Assembly (NCBI RefSeq): GCF_026151205.1
Contig: NC_087084.1
Coordinates: forward strand, 5,077,538-5,141,537
Direction of reading: 5' to 3'
Length of the DNA stretch: 64,000 bases
Origin: Bolinopsis microptera
Lineage: Eukaryota; Ctenophora; Tentaculata; Lobata; Bolinopsidae
A model generated the notes under the pieces. It worked only from the letters and a program-made list of their open reading frames with translations, was not told the DNA's origin and did no database searches. Position numbers and translations under genes: made by a program. Positions within the stretch are counted from its first letter, which is position 1; every line of letters begins with the position of its first letter. This document shows, piece after piece, positions 1 to 11,187 of this stretch.

Positions 1-412
1 ACTATTTACTTACTTAATGAATTAACTAATTACTTATTAATTAGCTAATACTTAATTAAATTAGCTAATCACTTAATTACTTAGCTAATAAACTTAATGC
101 TTGTTAGGGAATGTCAGGAGGATGACAGCAGGAGTTACCATGTCAGATAACCAACCCAGCTCGAGCTGTCCCTGTTAAGGGTCAAGAAGCAGGAGATACT
201 TCGATGTCTAAATCTAGCAAGCTTTCTTTGGGAATGATAATTTCAGTACCTCAATCGTGTCTTGTGACATCCTCAGTGACCTTGCTAGATGGTCATTCAA
301 GAAAAATTCAGTCAAAACAAACAATGAAATTTGAGTCTTGGAAAGTTGGAAAGCTGATCTCTGTAAAAGATCAAATAATCACTTTAAAATGCCAATGGCT
401 TATTTAGATTTG
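1..412. other. AT-rich 5' edge, no supported gene
   Basis: The first ~110 bases are an imperfect run of TTAATTA/AGCTAAT-type words. A 67-codon open frame at 204-407 (+) has no recognisable domain and ends where the minisatellite begins, so I do not call it a gene. The missing first exon or exons of the ZBBX-like gene downstream probably lie before the window. Confidence 0.5.
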
Positions 413-660
413 TTAATGACTTGTTAATGACTTGTTAATGACTTATTTATGACTTGTTAATGACTTGTTAATGACTTGTTAATGACTAGTTAATGACTTG
501 TTAATGACTTGTTAATGACATGTTAATGACTTGTTAATGACTTGTTAAAGGTTTTGTTAATGACTAGTTAATGACTTGTTAATGACTTGTTAATGACATG
601 TTAATGACATGTTAATGACTTGTTAATGACTTGTTAATGAATTGTTGATTACTTGTTAAT
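413..660. repeat. 11-bp minisatellite in ZBBX-like intron
   Basis: About 20 tandem copies of an 11-bp unit (TTAATGACTTG) with point variants (TAGTTAATGAC, CATGTTAATGAC). It lies just upstream of the exon starting at 681, so inside an intron of that gene if the gene extends to the left. Confidence 0.85.
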
Positions 661-680
661 TAATTAATGCTTGTTAACAG

Positions 681-3600
681 GACTCTTAAGAAGCTGAGTA
701 ACGCAGAGAGACTGGAAATGGAGAACGCGAAGATGGAGGAGAGACTGAGAACTCTGAGGAAAACAATAGAGAAGGAGAAGGAGGAGAGGAGGTTAGTACA
801 AATAATCAATTAACTAATTAATTAATTGATTAACTAATCATTTAGTTAGTTAGCTAATCACTTAATGACTTGAGGAGAGGAGGTTTGTACACAACTTGTT
901 ATCTGTATTTATTGGTGAATATTTGTCACGTGGTATAGTAACTGTGTTATATTTGGTTGATTTATGTCCCATGTTACAGACATTGTGTTCTAATTGTTTT
1001 ATTTGTGTCACATGTTAGGGATACTGTGTTCTAATTGGTTGCCACCCCAGTAACTGTACTAGCCTGTGGAAATCAGGACAGACGGGAGCTATTACTAATT
1101 TCGCAAAAGAGCACAGCAGTAAGAACAAGAGTGCTGGTATTAAACTCGGTGATAAGAAGATTAAAGTTAAATTTCTTACTCCTGTGGTAGAGAAAGGTGA
1201 GAGTTTATTGACGTTAAAGTATGAGAAATAATTGTATTTTTTATAGCCTTGGCCTTCCTTGGCTTAACTTAATAAAATATTAATACTGATCGGGGGAATT
1301 TATCAAAATTGGAACGAAATGAAAAGGCATTGCAAATTGGTAGAACACATGCATAATGCATATATTAAGATAAAAGGTGGTAGGGTTTTACAAATCACCA
1401 CAATCATGCAGCCCAGTTATAGTGTACCCTTACATTCCAATTTCCAGGAGAATCCCGAGAGAAACAGCGTAAAGCAGCCCCACGTGTCTCCACACCCCAC
1501 AACTCTAGCACCACAGCTGGCTCATCTTGGGCAGAACCACAAACATCCCACCAAGGTCCCGCTGAATCTCAGCGCTCTGAAGCACCGCACTCTGAAGCGC
1601 TGCACGCAGATGCGCCTCACACAGAAACACACAGTTTTGAGATGCAGAGAATGCCCCGTGAGAGCATGGCGTGGAGTGAAGTGGGGGAGATGGAGGGGTT
1701 ACAGAGACAAGCTAGCATTGTGGGACCAGTGTGTGGTCAGTGTGAGCTAAACGGCGCTCAGATGGTACGTGTTTTAGTTTCGGTGGTAACCTAGGTTAAA
1801 GTTGGTATTTATATTTAAATCTTAGATGGTAGTTCAGATGGATATGTTTTCAGCTTGCATGCATCTCGATTGAATTGCAAATATTATGTGAAGCTCATTT
1901 TTCAGATAACTGATTTTTTTCAGAATTGCATGGAATGTGGTGAGAAATACTGCACGGAATGTTTTGCAATGTTCCACAAAAAAGGAGCCCTAAAATCACA
2001 TACCTCCCGACCTCTTACTAGACAAGCCAACTTGGCTTTAAACAGTGGTCCTGCAAGACAAGTCAAAATGTAAATTCTTTGTTAATATGTTTTTGAGAGT
2101 CAATATTAGGCTCAATTTATTGAGATTGAATTGAGAATTGAGATTGGTTTGAGATTGGTTTTGAGTCAGCTTACATGATATAGCTTCTATGAGTTAATAT
2201 CGATTTGGAAGCCTAATTTTGTGCTTAAGAAAACGTTTGCATGCCACTGCTGTTCAACTGTGAAAGTGCTTGACAATTTCTGTACGTGATTTCCATGGGC
2301 CTTCAGTCACGAATCACGAATTAATATAGCCAATATTTTCAGTGAAGAGCCGATACAAGAAAATTCTCTCTGGGGAGATTATGATGAAGATGCATCAGCT
2401 GCAGGATTTATGGACGCAGTCAAAGCATGGCGGGGCGAAGAAGTAACAACAAATAGTACTGGTAATTTGAGAATATAATCGCATTTTGACACATTTTGAA
2501 ATCTGCTAACCCGCGGCCAGTAAACAAATGGAACGCGCGTACGCCGAACACTTATTTTGTGTTGAAACGTTTTCGCGCAACCAGTCAGTGTTTCGAAAAT
2601 GCGAATTTAATGATCGATTTGCTATGCATTACAATAGAACGATATTTCACGTGCTTCAATTATTTTGTTATGTGTTTAGGCAACCAACAAACCGGTGTTG
2701 CTGGGAAGACTACGGACGGTTCACAAACAGCCAAGGGCGCTATTCCTGATATAAACTTCTCAGAAAACGAGGTATTTATTCTTTTATCAGCCAAATTTCG
2801 AAACCATTCCGTAATTATTGCAATTATATATCTCTATGATCTATGAAGAATTGATCCATTAAAGGCGAAAGCATATAATTAGAGTATTTTGATATTCATT
2901 ATTATCGATACTATTATTGATGAGATAATTTCAGAACGTGTCATACTTTGAGCGGATGCTGTTGAAGAAACAGAAAGAGACAGTAGAAGATGACATTATT
3001 GACAGTGAAGCTAAAAGTGAATACAGTGCAGGAGAGATAACTGTGTCACAACTCGACTTTTGTAGAGGTAAAGATAACATGAGTCATTTTGTTACGAATT
3101 GTTATAAAAATATAAAAATCTATGCTTGAAAGTGTAAAGGAATAACGCTCCTACTGCCCCTCAAAAGCACAAAGTATAATCACGGAAAGCGTAAGACGTA
3201 AGCGTTTTATTATACTGGATCCAATCAGATATGTATACGATTTTAATTTCAGATCTGTTGGCTCACAACATTGAAGAAGATCGCAAATCTAGGATGGAGG
3301 CTGAACGACCAGAGAGTACTATTGAAATTGTGGAAGTTAATTCCAACATTGGTAAATATTCACATTCTTTATTCTATACCACATATTATTTGATTATTCA
3401 CTCTACGACATTGGTAATTGTTTACTGCATTTTACTACAGTTTTTACCACAATATTTTTACTACAACGTTTTGCCACACTTCCAAATTATAAGTATCAAT
3501 CATCTAAACAGTAAACACGCCTAGTTACTTATGAAAAGCTTTTACAGTTTTAATTCTCAACAATTATCATGGTAATGGGTTGTTTGTATAGTTTAATTTT

Positions 3601-4017
3601 TTAAAGTTACATTGTTTTGTTAAATTTTTTTGTAATCACATTTTAAAAGTTAAATTTTGGCTATTGAACAGGGTATTTAGAAGAGATATCAAGTTGTGTA
3701 GTTGAAGAGTCGCCAGTTTGCTCTGACGATGAGGATGATGTTAGAGTTCAAATGAAGGTAAGAACTGGGCTGTAAGATTCCTCCTTTTTTATGAATCATG
3801 ACATCATTATGTTAGAGAAACAGGTAACTTCGAAAAGTTAAATTAGATTGATTGATACATCTATATTATCTACCTGATATTACCATTGATTATCATATAA
3901 TTTTATATCTTAAAAGGTAAAATATACAAAAATATCTTAATGGTAGAACAATTTTTTCATTATTTGAGACCAAGAAAATCGCATTTTCAGGGAATATATT
4001 CTGGGCGGGTTCTTTAG
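681..4017 (+). CDS. ZBBX-like zinc finger B-box protein (5' partial)
   Basis: Ten exons can be joined with consensus splice sites and perfect phase: 681-791, 1051-1196, 1448-1764, 1924-2069, 2343-2461, 2680-2771, 2935-3067, 3253-3351, 3672-3757 and a short last exon 3991-4017 ending in TAG, giving ~424 residues. In order the product has a basic/acidic coiled coil (ERLEMENAKMEERL), a conserved block (LWKSGQTGAI), a Ser/Thr/Pro-rich stretch, and a B-box-like zinc module split across two exons (VCGQCELNGAQM then CMECGEKYCTECF...FHKKGALKSH). After it comes the motif LWGDYDEDASAAGF..AVKAWR, which I associate with ZBBX, a protein linked to ciliated cells; the tail is acidic. The first exon starts mid-codon, so the N-terminus lies upstream. 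The last exon is the least certain part. Identification rests on motif memory, not a search. Confidence 0.8.
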
Positions 4018-4039
4018 TCACGATTCGCGATAGCCAGAA

Positions 4040-4160
4040 CTACGAATTTATCATCTAGGAATTTATCAACTACGAATTTATCAATTACGAATTTATCAAC
4101 CACGAATTTATCAACTACGAATTTATCAACCACGAATTTATTAAATACGAATTTATCAAC
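4040..4160. repeat. 15-bp tandem repeat at lectin gene 3' end
   Basis: Seven to eight copies of a unit close to AACTACGAATTTATC with T/C variants. It lies between the converging ends of the ZBBX-like gene and the fucolectin-like gene and abuts the latter's stop codon. Confidence 0.85.
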
Positions 4161-5223
4161 TTTTTCTTCTTCTTTCCCTTCTTCTCTTTATCTCGTCTGC
4201 TTTGTATCCCTTCCTTTTACTTGATTTGTTTTTCTTCTCTTTGTGTCCTTTTTTCATCTTGTCCTTTTTGCCCTCTTCACGTTTGAGGTAGTCTCCTTCT
4301 GAAGGTAAAACTGATTCTTCAATCGGACGAATAAACTGATCTTCATCATATTTCTCAACAGGTCCTCTGTCAATTGAATAGAGCTGGCAATATGTAACGA
4401 TATCCTCCTCTTTAGTTACCTTCACAGTGTACTCTTCAAACGTTGACGTACACTCAAGGCTCCCACTCTCAGCTATCTTCTGCATGATGGTCGTGCATTT
4501 CTTAAACATACCGTCTTTACCATCATGATCCCCACCTGGTATTTCTTCCCCAAAAACCTGGACTTCACACAGTGTCAAAATCTTCATTTCCTGAGTTATC
4601 TTCACGACATTACCCTCCAACCCTTTCTTGCAGTCGTACCTCTCTGCAACGGGAGAACCTCTCGTGGCCTGTACGGTAGCACATTCCTTAAATACTCCAT
4701 CTTTTCCTACCCAGATTTGAGCTCCAATTATCCTCTCACCACAACAGTCCATCCTGTTGAAGATCTTCACTACATCAATTCTATAAACCTTCTCCAGTGT
4801 AACCTGCCACCAATTGCCCGTCGTGTATGATTTAGTGTGAGTGCACGTGTCGTCCTCCCAGTTGCCGCTGGTCTTCCCGTCCACTGCTCGGTCGCTTTCT
4901 CCTCTCACACACGTACATCCTCCGTATGTAGAACTCTGGAGTTAATTAATTATTTAAATGAATGATTTTGAATAAATTGATTAGATAAAGATTCATACGG
5001 CTAGATCAATCATTGAAATTTAAAATTTTAAGCCCGTTCGAACTTTCGACTTAGAATTAGCAGTGAACAAGCTTACATTAGGGAAAGTAATTTTAAAAAG
5101 GTTTCGAATATTATAAATTTCTTTCTAACTGACCTGAGAAGTTGGACGTTTCAAAGCGAGGTTTGTCTGGCAATAAGCCAGCTGAATACCGATCAAAGCC
5201 AATAAAACTATTGTTGAGTTCAT
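4156..5223 (-). CDS. Fucolectin-like secreted protein with basic tail (copy A)
   Basis: Two exons, 5134-5223 and 4156-4935, join in phase 0 to give 289 residues. Exon 1 encodes a signal peptide (MNSTIVLLALIGIQLAYCQ) and the family start NLALKRPTSQ. Exon 2 continues SSTYGG, AVDGKTSGNW, CTHT, NWWQVTLEKV and ends the core at LTLCEVQVFG. This is the fucolectin/F5-8C-type beta-sandwich pattern (AVDG, CTHT, WWQV), so a secreted carbohydrate-binding role, probably fucose-type, is expected from the family. The last half of the core appears duplicated: GKDGVFKECATV is echoed by GKDGMFKKCTTI, and LTLCEVQ by VTYCQLY. The protein ends in a long Lys/Arg-rich tail with no membrane segment. Copy D at 16.1-17.4 kb has the same signal exon but splits the core with an extra intron. 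Confidence 0.88.
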
Positions 5224-6147
5224 CTTGATGCGATAAGAAATGAAGTAAGAACTGGTTACTGGACCCTCCTAAATTTAATAAATGTTCAATATTAATTATT
5301 TCATACAATTAGTTAAATGTTTGAAACCACAGAATTTATTTATTTACTTGTGTCATGTTTACTTTTTAGTAAGCATCATATTATTTCGGGACTCGGGAAA
5401 TCGAAATATTAACTTAAAAGCTTCTTTCATTAAAATTTCTGATTGTTTCTGAATAGACTCAGTGAAGAGGGTACGATCTATATTCCAACCTTAGTTTGTC
5501 TAATAAACTTATTAAGAGGATGAAAGTTACCGTGTTTACTTATTAGAAGTTTGTAGTCTTAACTCTTTCAGTAAGACTCTAGTACACAAAAACTCTAAGT
5601 GAATACAATAACATGTCCACCATTCAAAAGGGTTAATATCCATTTACACTGAAATTACAAGTTTGATAAATTCCGGCAGTTTCATGAACATTATAATTCC
5701 AGTCATATCCTAGGCAGTAAACGAACCAATTGTGGGTATTGTTGACAAGTTAACACTATACAGACCCTACCCAAATTATAGTTGTCCCTATTATAGAGTT
5801 AAACATAGCATCGTTATAATTAAACAGGGAGTCACCTTTTGTATATTTATATACAAAAGACGTACAACTAATTATAATAATAATACCAAAGTAAGTAACT
5901 ATAAGTTATTTATTAATAAAAACTGGCAAACCACAAGGTGTTAACTAATAAAGTTGTGGACTGCTATTATGGTAATAAAGTAAACTTATTGTCTAATCAG
6001 ACCTCCTTTCAACAACAGATGACAACATAATATAATAGACTAACGACAGAAAAATGCCGAACAATGAAATATTTCTTTCACTCATTTAAATAAATATGAA
6101 TCCCCGTTCAATTAATCAGTTTATCAAGAATTCATTTATCTATAATT
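5224..6147. other. Intergenic, no gene seen
   Basis: AT-rich spacer between lectin copy A and the broken copy B. It would hold the promoters of both if the pair was divergent. I found no second signal-peptide exon for copy B in it. A 70-codon frame at 5732-5944 lacks any recognisable feature. Confidence 0.5.
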
Positions 6148-6708
6148 AATTGCATCCAAAGCTCCACATACGGAAGATGTCCATGTCGACCTAACGGACA
6201 AAGCGACAGAGCAGTGGACGGGCAGACCAGTGGACAATGGCGCGACGACACGTGCACTCACACCAAATACAACACGGGCAAATGGTGACAGGTTAAACTG
6301 GAGAAGGTTTATAGAATTGATGCAGTGAAGATCTTCAACAGGATGGACTGTTGTGGTGAGAGGATAATTGGAGCTCAAATCATGGTTGGAAAAGATGGAA
6401 TATTTGAGGAATGTGCCACCATAACGGTAAAAATAACCGAGAGTGAGAGGTTCGAGTGCAAGAAAAGTTTGAAGGGTAACGTCGTGAAAATAGTTCAGGA
6501 TAAGAATATCTTGACACTTTGCGACGTTCAAGTATTTGGAGGTGAACCTGGTGACAAAGATGAAGACAATAAGGAGATAAAGGACAAGAAGAAAAAATAC
6601 AGAAAAGACAAAAAGAAGAAAGACAAAAAAAATACAAAAAGAAGGAAAAGAACGCTGAATAATGATCGTCTGAGTTACCAATTTCCGAGATTCGTTCTGT
6701 GGTTTTGA
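6148..6708 (+). pseudogene. Fucolectin-like pseudogene (copy B)
   Basis: Reading from 6148 the frame gives SSTYGRCPC, SDRAVDGQTSG, DDTCTHTK, then K-W-stop-Q where copy A has NWWQ. The second Trp codon is TGA at 6286-6288. Beyond the stop the frame stays open and lectin-like (LEKVYRIDAVKIFNRMDCCG, LTLCDVQVFGG) to a Lys-rich tail ending at 6708. The base before the first Ser codon is A, where copies A and D have the acceptor CAG, so the splice acceptor is also lost, and no signal exon is found upstream. It is inverted relative to copy A. I read it as a fairly young pseudogene: the open body implies little decay since it was disabled. Confidence 0.85.
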
Positions 6709-7183
6709 ACATTTAAAGCAGCACGAAGAAAATTAAGACTTGTGATCAAAGTAATTAGATTAGTAATTAGACAAATAATTTTATTCTGTCAAACCATTAC
6801 TGTTAATTGATTCCGGACAATCCTACTCTTATATCAGGAATTATGATTGTTTTCTACAATTTATCAATATCCAAATCACAAAAGAAGACAACTTTGATCG
6901 CCAAAATATAATAAATACAGCAGTAACAATAATATTTTACCATAGATACATAATAGCGTACATAAAAAACTGCGAGTAATCACAGAGTGGATTCAACTTC
7001 ATTGTCTATCTCTTGAGTATTGTTTATCTCTTTTTATCTTAAGCATTAACATTTTTCCAGCTCCCTCAATTGTTTCATTAGCTCTGATGCTATTTCCAGA
7101 TTCAATTAACCGTAATTTCAATTCTTTTTGGGCACTGACAGTTGACACTCGTATTGCCATAGCTCCTGCAACTAAGGGTCCGT
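6709..7183. other. Intergenic, 3' flank shared with lectin remnant C
   Basis: About 100 bases after copy B (the stretch around ACTTGTGATCAAAGTAATTAG) recur after remnant C near 15.46-15.51 kb, so the two copies were duplicated with their flanks. No gene seen. Confidence 0.6.
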
Positions 7184-10100
7184 CTACCGTATCAAGGTTG
7201 ATAGTTTTTGTTGGTTCATGTTGTCTCCTTCTCCAGCCAGCTCTAGGTTGATATATTCTACTTGGTTATTGTTGTTTCCTTCTCCAGTCAGCTCCAGGTT
7301 GGTATCCCTTACTTGGTTCTTGTTGTTTCCTTCTCCAGTCAGCTCCAGGTTAGTATCCCTTACTTGGTTCTTGTTGTTTCCTTCTCCAGTCAGCTCCAGG
7401 TTGGAATCTCCTACTTGGTTATTGTTGTTTCCTTCTCCAGTCAGCTCCAGGTTGGTATCTCCTACTTGGCTATTGTTGTTTTCTTCTCCAGTCAGCTCCA
7501 GGTTGGTATCTCCTACTTGGTTATTGTTGCTTCCATCTCCAGTCAGCTCCAGGTTGGTATCTCCTACTTGGTTCTTGTTGTTTCCTTCTCCAGTCAGCTC
7601 TACGTTGGTATCTCCTACTTGGTTCTTATTGTTTCCTTCTCCAGCTTGCGCTTCTGTGACAGGCTTTTCTCCACCTTGTACCTCTACACCATCCAGCTCA
7701 ATAGTTTCACGTGGTATTGGTCTCCTTATTCTTTCTCTGAAGTCCCTGATTGTTCTTGAGTTGGCCGTGGAGGATCTAAATCTCTGAACAGGAAGGCTGA
7801 GGAGGTGTGTCACAGTATCATCGTAGATCAATGGATTGATTACAGAGTTAATTGGGAGGATGATCATGGAGAACAAGCTGTACCAGGGTGTTGCATCAAG
7901 GACATCAAAGGAATGCAATACACAAATCACTATGAATGGAATCTAGCAAAGAAAATCTGTAGTGATGATGATTGAGATTCTCATGTTCATTTTTCTATTC
8001 CGTCGTGAAATCTGTTCGTTGCCTCCTGTCTTTGTCAAGCTTTTGGATGATCTGTAAGAAATAATGCCTATTACCAAATAGGAAATTGTAATTAAAATGA
8101 AGCAGACAAAGTTCAATGCAAGGATTGTCCATACAAAGTTCCTCTGAGGATCTTCTGCTTTGACAAAATACTTAAATAGGCAGACCCCGTCGTTCCCATA
8201 GAAGTCAACTTTTGAAATCTCTGTCGTATGGTCCTCATAGCCATTATCATGAGAATACATCTCATACACCATTTTGTTTATCAATTTCCAATCGAGTGTT
8301 GTATCCTTCATTCTGCCAAAATATGCTCGAAAGATGGCAAGCAGCCTCTGTTTATTAGGTGTTCCAATAAAAACCTTCAGTTGATCTGCGTATTTCACCC
8401 CATTGACGAATAAATCCTCAAATCTGCTAACGATTGGGATAACAGCAATGGTGATGGATGCTAGGGTCATCATAAGCAAACCTGCTGCAACTTGCAGCGA
8501 TTTCTTCCACGTTACCTCTCCTGGTATACTCATGGAATTGTATATTCCATAGATTCTGGTAAGGCTCAATGCACACATTGCAAATAGAGTAATTTGGGAG
8601 CCTATGGTGCTGAGGACACCAATTACTGAACAGTTGGTGCTTGTAATCCAACTGATCTGCTGAGTACAGTAATCTTCTTTAAAGATTATTCCATCGTAGA
8701 TTGAGATGCAAAATAGATATCCACCCACTAGAAGATCTCCTGAAGATATGATCATGATGAGAGATCTATTCAACAGGGCCACTGTGGTTTTACAGTTCTT
8801 CAGAGGTCCTGCATTTTTGACAATGATGACTAAGTTTGCAAGGATAGCTAGAAACCCGATCACCCAGGAGAGAACCTTTAATACTGTGCCCTCAAGAATC
8901 GTTGTAGAACACTGAGCATTGCATTCGTCGGACAAATCCATGCAGTCGAACGACCCATCACATTTGCTAGTCTTTGGTATGTAAAGACCACTTTGTTTGC
9001 ATTTAAAATGGTTAGAGCAGCTTTCCTCGTCAGAACCATCCCCACAGTCATCAGCTAGGTTGCATACTTTTGAGAAGTCGATGCACTTTACTTTGTTATC
9101 ACAGACAAAGTATCTGTTGGTATAGATAATATCAAATGACTTAATAAAGAAGGCCAAATATTCATTGTTGGCAATGGTGCCAATTCTGTTGCGATATTGT
9201 CCTGGACAAACTTCATATCTGGGAATATTTCTCAATGGACAAGTAGAGTCGGTACACTCACCGGTACAACTAGTGTACACATACAGCTCTCCAAACATGT
9301 GGTCACAAGTTTGAGGTTTCTTTGGAAGGATCACTGTAGTTCTGCTTTCCACTCCAAAAAAGTAATGATTCGGAAAGATGAAAGAGACATCTGTTTTGCA
9401 AGTGTCATTGAAGTTTTGAGTATTCTTGATCCCCTTAATGCAGTGTGAAAGATGCTTAGTCAAGGTTCTATCGGTTGTGAGAACAGTTGTGGATACTGTT
9501 GGTGAACTACTAGACTCGGAGCAAACTTTGTTCTCATTCCCACAAGTTTCAACTCCATCACAGAGTTGACCGAACTCCACGTATCCAGGATCGCCCCATT
9601 GGCAAAGATAAACGTTTTCACATGTTTGGTCATTGCTGGTAACAAATCTTAACGATTGTTGGAACCCACAGGTGGGCCAAATATCTTCTTCATCTGCGCC
9701 GCCAATGCAATCCACTACTCCGTCTTTCAGCCAGGACAGGGGTATTGATAATTCCCCTGCATTTCCAATCCGTCTTTTACATTTCTGTTCTGTCTTCGAG
9801 GTGCAGTCAAGATTTGTTTCGTCGCTCTTATCGTTACAATCCTGTTTACCATCACACAGTGAGTGTTTGTGAATGGAGCAGGAGGTGGAGGTGCTAAGAC
9901 ACTGGTTCTCGATATTATCGTCACACGCCTTTTCTCCCCGACATATCATAAATTTGGAAAAAGAGGACTTGTATCCGTTCATAAGACAATATCCTCCAAT
10001 CTTGGTGGTGTCAGTGCAGTTTGTTTGATATGGCGCATAATTCTTGCAGTACAATAAATCTCCTTGAGGTTCGGGGTTTTCCTCCAGAGATGGCCCAGAA

Positions 10101-11187
10101 GCAAACTCCATCTGATGACATCGTGTGATATTTAAAACAGGAACTATTCCTCCTGCCTCAGAATGTTCACAAGTGTACTGTGTCTCGTTGGTAACAGCAC
10201 AGTTCTTTTCGTCTTCTCCGCCATTGCAATCCTTAACACCATCACATATCCAGCTTTTTGGTAAGTGATAATTCCCTATACCCAAGTAGTTACAACTGAT
10301 ACCGTAGTGTATCCTCCACAATCAGCCTCGTCCTCACACTTCACAGTTCCAAAGCTCGCACATCCCATTACAGACATGTTTGGATGATATTCTTTTTCTA
10401 CTTAGCAGGGTTGTCCATTTCATTGAATAATCAGCATCTGAACACCCTGTCTCATCTAGATCGGTATTCACACAGTCTCGTTGGCCGTTGCAGTGAAGGC
10501 CTCTGTTTTCCATGTCAACGGTGGTAAAGATTCTCCCTGAGTCCAATTCACAGATATAGCTTCCACATAGAGTCTCATCATTTGTTATCCTGCCCATTTG
10601 CATTGTACTCGTTCCGCAGACTTGGTAAAGGTGGTGATCTTCGGAGCACAGCCCTGCTTCTTTGTAGATGTCTGAGTTGAGGCCGCGAAACCAATAAGTA
10701 AAGTAATATTCCTTTGAGTTGTGGCACTTGTAGAGCTGGATTCAGGTGTCCCAGATTTCAAAATAGTCATAATAATCATATTCAGTTAATTCACAAACAT
10801 ACTTCAGAAATCCTCGTTCTTCTTTCAAACTGCACCCTGTGAGATATTTGGTGTTGACGATTGATGCCGTGATTTTTATTGCGCTTATGATAGGGCCCCA
10901 GAAATCCCAATTTAAATCGCTACTTCAAATTTTAATAGTTTTTAATGGACCTCTGTAAACAAGTGCGCGGTAAAGAAAAAAAAATCGCATGATCCCTCGC
11001 TAAATAGAGAGTTTTATTATGTGAACGCTTCCTTATATTTATATGAATTTTGAAAATTACCTTGGAATTCAGACCCATCAGCCGGTGGGAGTGGTGTAGA
11101 ATATTCTGTTGTATCCACAACAAATTCAGTTACGCTAGAAGATTGAGAGAACTTCCAGGTCCTAAGAATCAGCAACAATAATAACAT
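7184..11187 (-). pseudogene. LDLa-containing relaxin-receptor-like GPCR, with lesions
   Basis: Exon 1 (11061-11187) starts with a signal peptide (MLLLLLILRTWKFSQ) and a Thr/Pro linker. It splices in phase (g|GG) to one very long exon, 10836-7184. That exon encodes many Cys-rich LDL-receptor class A-like modules (CDGVKDCNGGEDEKNC, CGDGSDEESC, CDGSFDCMDLSDEC) and then a class A seven-helix domain: TM1 GFLAILANLVIIV, DLLVGGYLF, a TRIYG motif in place of DRY, and TM7 ILPINSVINPLIY. The TM6/TM7 block resembles relaxin receptors (RXFP), but I see no leucine-rich repeats. Lesions: TGA at 10742-10744; a compensating frameshift pair around 10305-10345 inside an LDLa module; TAG at 7943-7945 exactly where TM6 should read CWIP. 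After the TAG the frame stays open through TM7 and a repetitive tail to 7184. It may be a young pseudogene, a null allele, or contain assembly errors. Confidence 0.82.
7211..7642 (-). repeat. 51-bp coding tandem repeat in GPCR tail
   Basis: Eight full and one partial copies of a 51-bp unit encode a 17-residue repeat of type GEGNNKNQVGDTNLELT in the cytoplasmic C-terminal tail of the GPCR. The repeat is kept in frame with mostly conservative changes (K/N, G/R, D/S). Confidence 0.92.

Noticed and set aside
7218-7787. Plus-strand repeat proteins opposite the GPCR tail
   Set aside because: Open only because the 51-bp repeat lacks stops in several frames; the minus strand continues a recognised receptor.
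10742-10744. TGA as a selenocysteine codon in the GPCR
   Set aside because: No relative has Cys or Sec there, other lesions exist in the same gene, and no SECIS-like element was identified.
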